From Bacteroidota bacterium (GTDB lineage: Bacteria; Bacteroidota; Bacteroidia; Sphingobacteriales; Sphingobacteriaceae): a stretch of 64,000 nucleotides of DNA. Within the stretch, counting starts at the first letter, position 1, and every line of letters starts with the position of its first letter. The position numbers were made by a program, and so were the translations under genes. Shown here piece by piece: positions 60,406 through 64,000 of the stretch. The notes under the pieces are model-generated. The model ran no database searches. It worked only from the letters and a program-made list of their open reading frames with translations, and had not been told where the DNA came from. The stretch is taken from the NCBI GenBank assembly GCA_023450085.1, contig JAEXHI010000001.1, positions 62,001 through 126,000 on the forward strand, written 5' to 3'.

Positions 60406-61848
60406 TCAATTCATAGGAAGTATCTCGCCTTTGATTAATATTTTCCCAATGTAGGCTACCGTTTTCTGGTATTTAGCTGGGTTAGCCGTTATATCCGCTG
60501 ACTGGTTTTCTCCTAAAATTTGCTTTTTGTCGGGGATGATATCAGACACCGTAAACTTCACGGTATGTGTCCCATATGGTAATTCAAATAATTCTGCTTG
60601 TCCTCTATACCTGTTATTGCAATAGAAATTAAACCTATTGATCAAGTCTTCGGCATCGTTTTCTGTTTGGGTTTTCAACACCAATGTTCCTGCCTGTTTA
60701 TGGATGGTTGTTTTCTTGCCATCAATTTCTAAAGTAAGCTGACCCACTTCTGGGCCACCAATATCAAAAAAACCGATCATGTTGCCCTTAAATTTAAACG
60801 TGAAGTATTCTCCAGGCTTTTCGGCCTTCATTACATAAGGGAACCAACCTGCAAATTGTTTAAAATCCGCTAGTCCATTAGGGTCAAACTTAATCCAGCC
60901 CTTGCTAAACTGAGCGACAGATGGGGCAAGCATTTTTGCTTCTTCCCAATTATCTGCCAATAATGGCTTTGGTAATTCGTGTTTTTTATTTTCGGCGTAG
61001 TCTTGCATTTTAAGGAATGACCGTGCAATTGCCTGTGCGTACAAATTCCCTCCTGCTTCCACCGGATGCGTACCATCGTTAGAGAAAATAATTTTATCTG
61101 TTTTGGTGCCTGTTGGTGCTTTCCAAAGGAGTTTATCTTCTTTTTCGAGCATGCTGGCTTCAAGGCCCATGTGTACCGAAGGGATTTGATAGTAATCCGC
61201 TAATTTTTCAAGACCAAGAATATTTGGCGGGATTTTTCCGCTGGCGTAAGTCTTGGTCTGCCCGCTGTAAATGGTGTACAACAAACAAATATCTGTTTGA
61301 GGGTTGGCTTTCCATATCTGTCTAATGATGCCTTCCATGCCTTCTGCAAAAGCATTGTTAACGGCAAACTCCACAAAAACCAAATCGGGTTTGTATTGCA
61401 GCACTTGCTCCTGAATTCTACAAGCACCCAAATCAGTTCCTGTACCTGATATCCCTGCATTAATAAACTGCATTTTGGTATTGGGGTACATCTCCTGGAT
61501 AAACTTGGCCGATTGCATCCTATACAAATTAATACCACGGGTAATGCTTCCACCTATGTACCCTATCACTAATGATTGTTTCTTTTTCGCTTTGTTAAAA
61601 AAATTAGGCAGCCCCTTTCGTACAAAAAAATCGTTTGGATCATTAAAAGTGCCAGGTGTAATTGTAGGAGTTGCTGGAACTAAAGGATCGAAAAACAAGG
61701 GCAATGCGCCAGCTTGACTGGCAGCAATAAGCCGTTCCCGCTCTTGAGTTTCTTTACTCACAGTGGTATTTTTTTGCGCATAACAAGTTAAAGAGAGCAT
61801 CAATCCGAGTGTTAAGCAAGCTTTTTTATAAAACATCATCAAATTCAT
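60406..61848 (-). CDS. Secreted SGNH/GDSL hydrolase with C-terminal binding domain
   Basis: A 480-residue exported protein. The start is at 61848, directly after the stop of the upstream gene (no gap). The signal MNLMMFYKKACLTLGLMLSLTCYAQ is followed by an SGNH hydrolase domain (GYIGGSITRGINLYRMQSAKF with the nucleophile Ser, FINAGISGTGTDLGACRIQ, VFVEFAVNNAF, and SNDGTHPVEAGGNLYAQAI with Asp and His). The last 170 residues read as a beta-sandwich (GEYFTFKFKGNMIGFFDIGGPEVGQLTLEIDGKK) of carbohydrate-binding style. An esterase acting on an acetylated or methylated polysaccharide is likely. It forms an operon with the large protein 61849-64000. Confidence 0.85.
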   Translation of the reverse strand: MNLMMFYKKACLTLGLMLSLTCYAQKNTTVSKETQERERLIAASQAGALPLFFDPLVPATPTITPGTFNDPNDFFVRKGLPNFFNKAKKKQSLVIGYIGGSITRGINLYRMQSAKFIQEMYPNTKMQFINAGISGTGTDLGACRIQEQVLQYKPDLVFVEFAVNNAFAEGMEGIIRQIWKANPQTDICLLYTIYSGQTKTYASGKIPPNILGLEKLADYYQIPSVHMGLEASMLEKEDKLLWKAPTGTKTDKIIFSNDGTHPVEAGGNLYAQAIARSFLKMQDYAENKKHELPKPLLADNWEEAKMLAPSVAQFSKGWIKFDPNGLADFKQFAGWFPYVMKAEKPGEYFTFKFKGNMIGFFDIGGPEVGQLTLEIDGKKTTIHKQAGTLVLKTQTENDAEDLINRFNFYCNNRYRGQAELFELPYGTHTVKFTVSDIIPDKKQILGENQSADITANPAKYQKTVAYIGKILIKGEILPMN

Positions 61849-64000
61849 TTATGGTTTTACGCCTTCCAAAGTAAGATGAACCTGGCGCACCTCATCCTTA
61901 TCTTTAGTTTTCAGATTCACACTAATATTCACAGGCTGATGTGGATCGATTTTATTAAAGGACCATTCGTAAGGGTAAGCCAAACATTTAACCGACGTAG
62001 CCGCATCATCATTGATGACCAATTCTGCCTCGGCACCTGTTATTGGCGAAGTACTTAAATAGGTATAAATAGAATCCCAACCAAATGGGGATCGAATTCT
62101 GAAAGCGTACAGGGTGCCCCAAGGTGCTCCTAAATTAATTTCTTTCATTCCCTCCTTTACTGGTAAAAGCTCTTTTTCTACCGTGTTTGTTTGAATTGGG
62201 AAAGCATAAGCAACCATACCTTTTCCAGCTACCGTTACCTTTATTTGATGCTCAGCAGATAGTTCAGCTATAGATTCAGAAGTTTGACCCTGATAAAGTT
62301 TAATCCCTGTGTTTTTAATTCCTAGCTCGTTGACATTAAGCGTAAGGTTAAACTGCTGTTGCTTGCTGGATTCGTTTAATAAGATGACCCAAAAGCGGTC
62401 CTTTGATTTAGCGGTAAGGTAATTGATTTCGGGAATATCAATGCTCACCAAGCCTTTTTTTAGCCAAATACTGGCATTGCTATCGTCGTAAATGGTTCCT
62501 TTCCCACCGCCATAAATTCGGTTGTTAAACCAAACAAAACCTTCTTGCTTGCCCCAAGGAAAACTGATTCTCCCCTGCGATCTTTGTACGGCTTCGGTCA
62601 CCAAAAAATCTAAGGTAAAAGCCAGGTGCGGAGAAATATGGTGGTAATAAATGGAATTGATATCTGGGCCTTTGTAAGGATATTCGGCACGGTAAGTAAG
62701 GTCTGTATAACCTGTGGCATAGTAACCAGGATAACCAGAAAAACGTCCAATAATGGAATTACGAGCGTATATTTGGAAAATATCCCGTTTATTATACTCA
62801 GCCATCCTTAGCAAATGCGGTGCCCAAGTTGACATGAAAATATGGCGGACATTTTTATTCGGCAAAAAGAAGGTACTAGGCTGCTCTAAGCCAAGTCCCA
62901 CGGGAGAAATTAAAGACTGTGGAACTTCCTTCTCTTTCACATCTCCCGCACGACGGGGAAAGCCTAAACGAAATTTATCGCCATTTTTCCACCATAAATT
63001 GGTATTGCCTTCGTACTGGTTTCCTTCGTGGATCAACTGCATTTTATTTTCAACGGTTGGATACGAACGGATGCCCGCAATGGTGAAAAACGAAGCGTAC
63101 TCCGCTGCCTTTGCAAAGGAAGCATCTTTAGTCACTTCATAAAGGTCCATCAAATCCCACCAGTAGGGATAAAACGAGGTGTTGTAAAATGGTTGAGCGG
63201 TAAGCAAATTGCTTTTGGCACCATACACGTCATTTTGTATAAAATCTTTGGCGTGTGAAACAGCTTCATTAAGCCATTTTTTATCTTTGGTAAGGCGATA
63301 TGCGGCCAATTCTTGCGTCCAAGCAGGGATGTTTACCGAGTAGCCCGAAAGTTTACGGGGCAGCTGATCCGGCATGGCCACTTGCAGCAACCAAGGATTT
63401 TTGTGCCCTAGCAATTGATTAAGGGATTCGAAATAAGCGGTGTTAAACTGTACGTTTTTGTAGGGATTTAATTCAAGCGACTGCTTTGTAGGGTTATATG
63501 GCGCACCTACCCCAGTAGCCCATCTGAATGCACTACGCGAAAGGGTGTATTCTATGGTTGGCAGGGCACGGGTCAAATATAAATCTTCATCTTTACTCAG
63601 TACCGAAGCTGAAATAATGGCCAAAGGCGACGATTGTACTACGGTTGGTGCAATTTTAGGATCGGCTTCTATATCATAAAAACCTTTCAGTTTTGGGTTC
63701 CAGCCCGAAGCATCCTCATTTTTGATCAGATCGATGATATTAAAGGCAGCATTGGTTAAGGAGGTAGAATCTTGTAAACGATAATCTTTTACCTGATAGA
63801 TATGGTTAGAGATATAAACCAAAGCCTCGTTCCAACTACCCGCAACAGCACCAATGTTAAATTTTCTTTTTAAAGTTGCTCCTTTCAGCAATTTAGAATC
63901 GCTTAACCCCAGCACTGGCGCAAAAGCCATCGGCTGTACTTCATTCAATTCGTTTTTAAGTGAAAAGCCCATGCGTGAGCTTACATCTTTTGCCCAATCC
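61849..64000 (-). CDS. Large secreted carbohydrate-active-like protein (3' part; 5' part beyond window)
   Basis: The frame is open to the right edge; the ATG at 63972 is internal, as the residues before it (DWAKDVSSR) continue the alignment. This is the C-terminal 717 or so residues of a paralogue of 49139-52549, aligning from residue 430 on (MGFSLKNE, SLTNAAFNIIDLIKNEDASGW, YARNSIIGRFSGYPGYYATGY, FVWFNNRIYGGGKGTIYDDSN). The two proteins differ strongly enough to suggest different specificity rather than recent copying. Its stop touches the start of the SGNH hydrolase gene 60406-61848. No known family is recognised; a role in binding or cleaving one glycan is inferred from the locus. Confidence 0.72.
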   Translation of the reverse strand, partial: DWAKDVSSRMGFSLKNELNEVQPMAFAPVLGLSDSKLLKGATLKRKFNIGAVAGSWNEALVYISNHIYQVKDYRLQDSTSLTNAAFNIIDLIKNEDASGWNPKLKGFYDIEADPKIAPTVVQSSPLAIISASVLSKDEDLYLTRALPTIEYTLSRSAFRWATGVGAPYNPTKQSLELNPYKNVQFNTAYFESLNQLLGHKNPWLLQVAMPDQLPRKLSGYSVNIPAWTQELAAYRLTKDKKWLNEAVSHAKDFIQNDVYGAKSNLLTAQPFYNTSFYPYWWDLMDLYEVTKDASFAKAAEYASFFTIAGIRSYPTVENKMQLIHEGNQYEGNTNLWWKNGDKFRLGFPRRAGDVKEKEVPQSLISPVGLGLEQPSTFFLPNKNVRHIFMSTWAPHLLRMAEYNKRDIFQIYARNSIIGRFSGYPGYYATGYTDLTYRAEYPYKGPDINSIYYHHISPHLAFTLDFLVTEAVQRSQGRISFPWGKQEGFVWFNNRIYGGGKGTIYDDSNASIWLKKGLVSIDIPEINYLTAKSKDRFWVILLNESSKQQQFNLTLNVNELGIKNTGIKLYQGQTSESIAELSAEHQIKVTVAGKGMVAYAFPIQTNTVEKELLPVKEGMKEINLGAPWGTLYAFRIRSPFGWDSIYTYLSTSPITGAEAELVINDDAATSVKCLAYPYEWSFNKIDPHQPVNISVNLKTKDKDEVRQVHLTLEGVKP

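Overview
The window looks like a chromosomal segment of a Bacteroidota bacterium, most likely Sphingobacteriaceae and close to Pedobacter. The pointers are several TonB-dependent receptors, a FecR/ECF-sigma pair, many lipoproteins starting with a short signal and LxxC-type lipobox, type IX secretion sorting domains, NrtR-type sugar regulation, and a polysaccharide-utilisation style locus at the right end. No rRNA, tRNA, CRISPR array, phage or transposase gene was seen. Family assignments come from motif recognition alone; no database search was possible.

Layout. 1-1.0 kb: the end of a GAF sensor histidine kinase. 1.3-2.0 kb: a short-chain dehydrogenase. 2.1-7.8 kb: a minus-strand phytate-type operon (TonB receptor, TPR/HTH membrane regulator, beta-propeller phytase). 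8.1-10.8 kb: small secreted proteins and interspersed repeats. 10.8-18.8 kb: an AT-rich array of about a dozen small minus-strand genes, mostly lipoproteins of unknown function, with four copies of a roughly 130-bp repeat placed after gene ends, one duplicated gene and one decayed reading frame. This cassette-like region is the best candidate in the window for an undescribed system.

18.9-28.9 kb: a plus-strand operon of FecR anti-sigma factor, STN-containing TonB receptor, DUF4876-like lipoprotein, DUF6850-like outer-membrane barrel and a secreted caspase-fold (gingipain-like) protein with a C-terminal HEAT-like domain, followed by an ECF sigma factor. fecR and the sigma gene share an almost identical 22-bp upstream motif, which suggests they answer to the same signal. 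29.2-34.0 kb: DUF1801, zinc-ribbon, alpha/beta hydrolase, Crp-like and LytTR genes, and a secreted dioxygenase/YceI pair. 34.1-41.4 kb: MgtA-type Mg2+ ATPase, VIT-family transporter, MprF and an AcvB/VirJ lysyl-phosphatidylglycerol hydrolase homologue. 41.6-43.5 kb: AraC regulator with a siderophore-interacting flavoprotein. 43.5-46.5 kb: a Nudix-derived NrtR regulator divergent from galT-galK, with a 27-bp perfect palindrome between them.

46.7-64 kb: a carbohydrate locus entirely on the minus strand: FAD oxidoreductase, two paralogous giant carbohydrate-active-like proteins (the second runs off the right edge), three paralogous secreted beta-propeller-like proteins (two with type IX sorting domains), a sodium:solute symporter and two SGNH hydrolases. 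Three promoters here carry four tandem GGTNT-like pentamers, a candidate shared operator. Several families of palindromic intergenic repeats are scattered through the window; one shows compensatory changes between copies.
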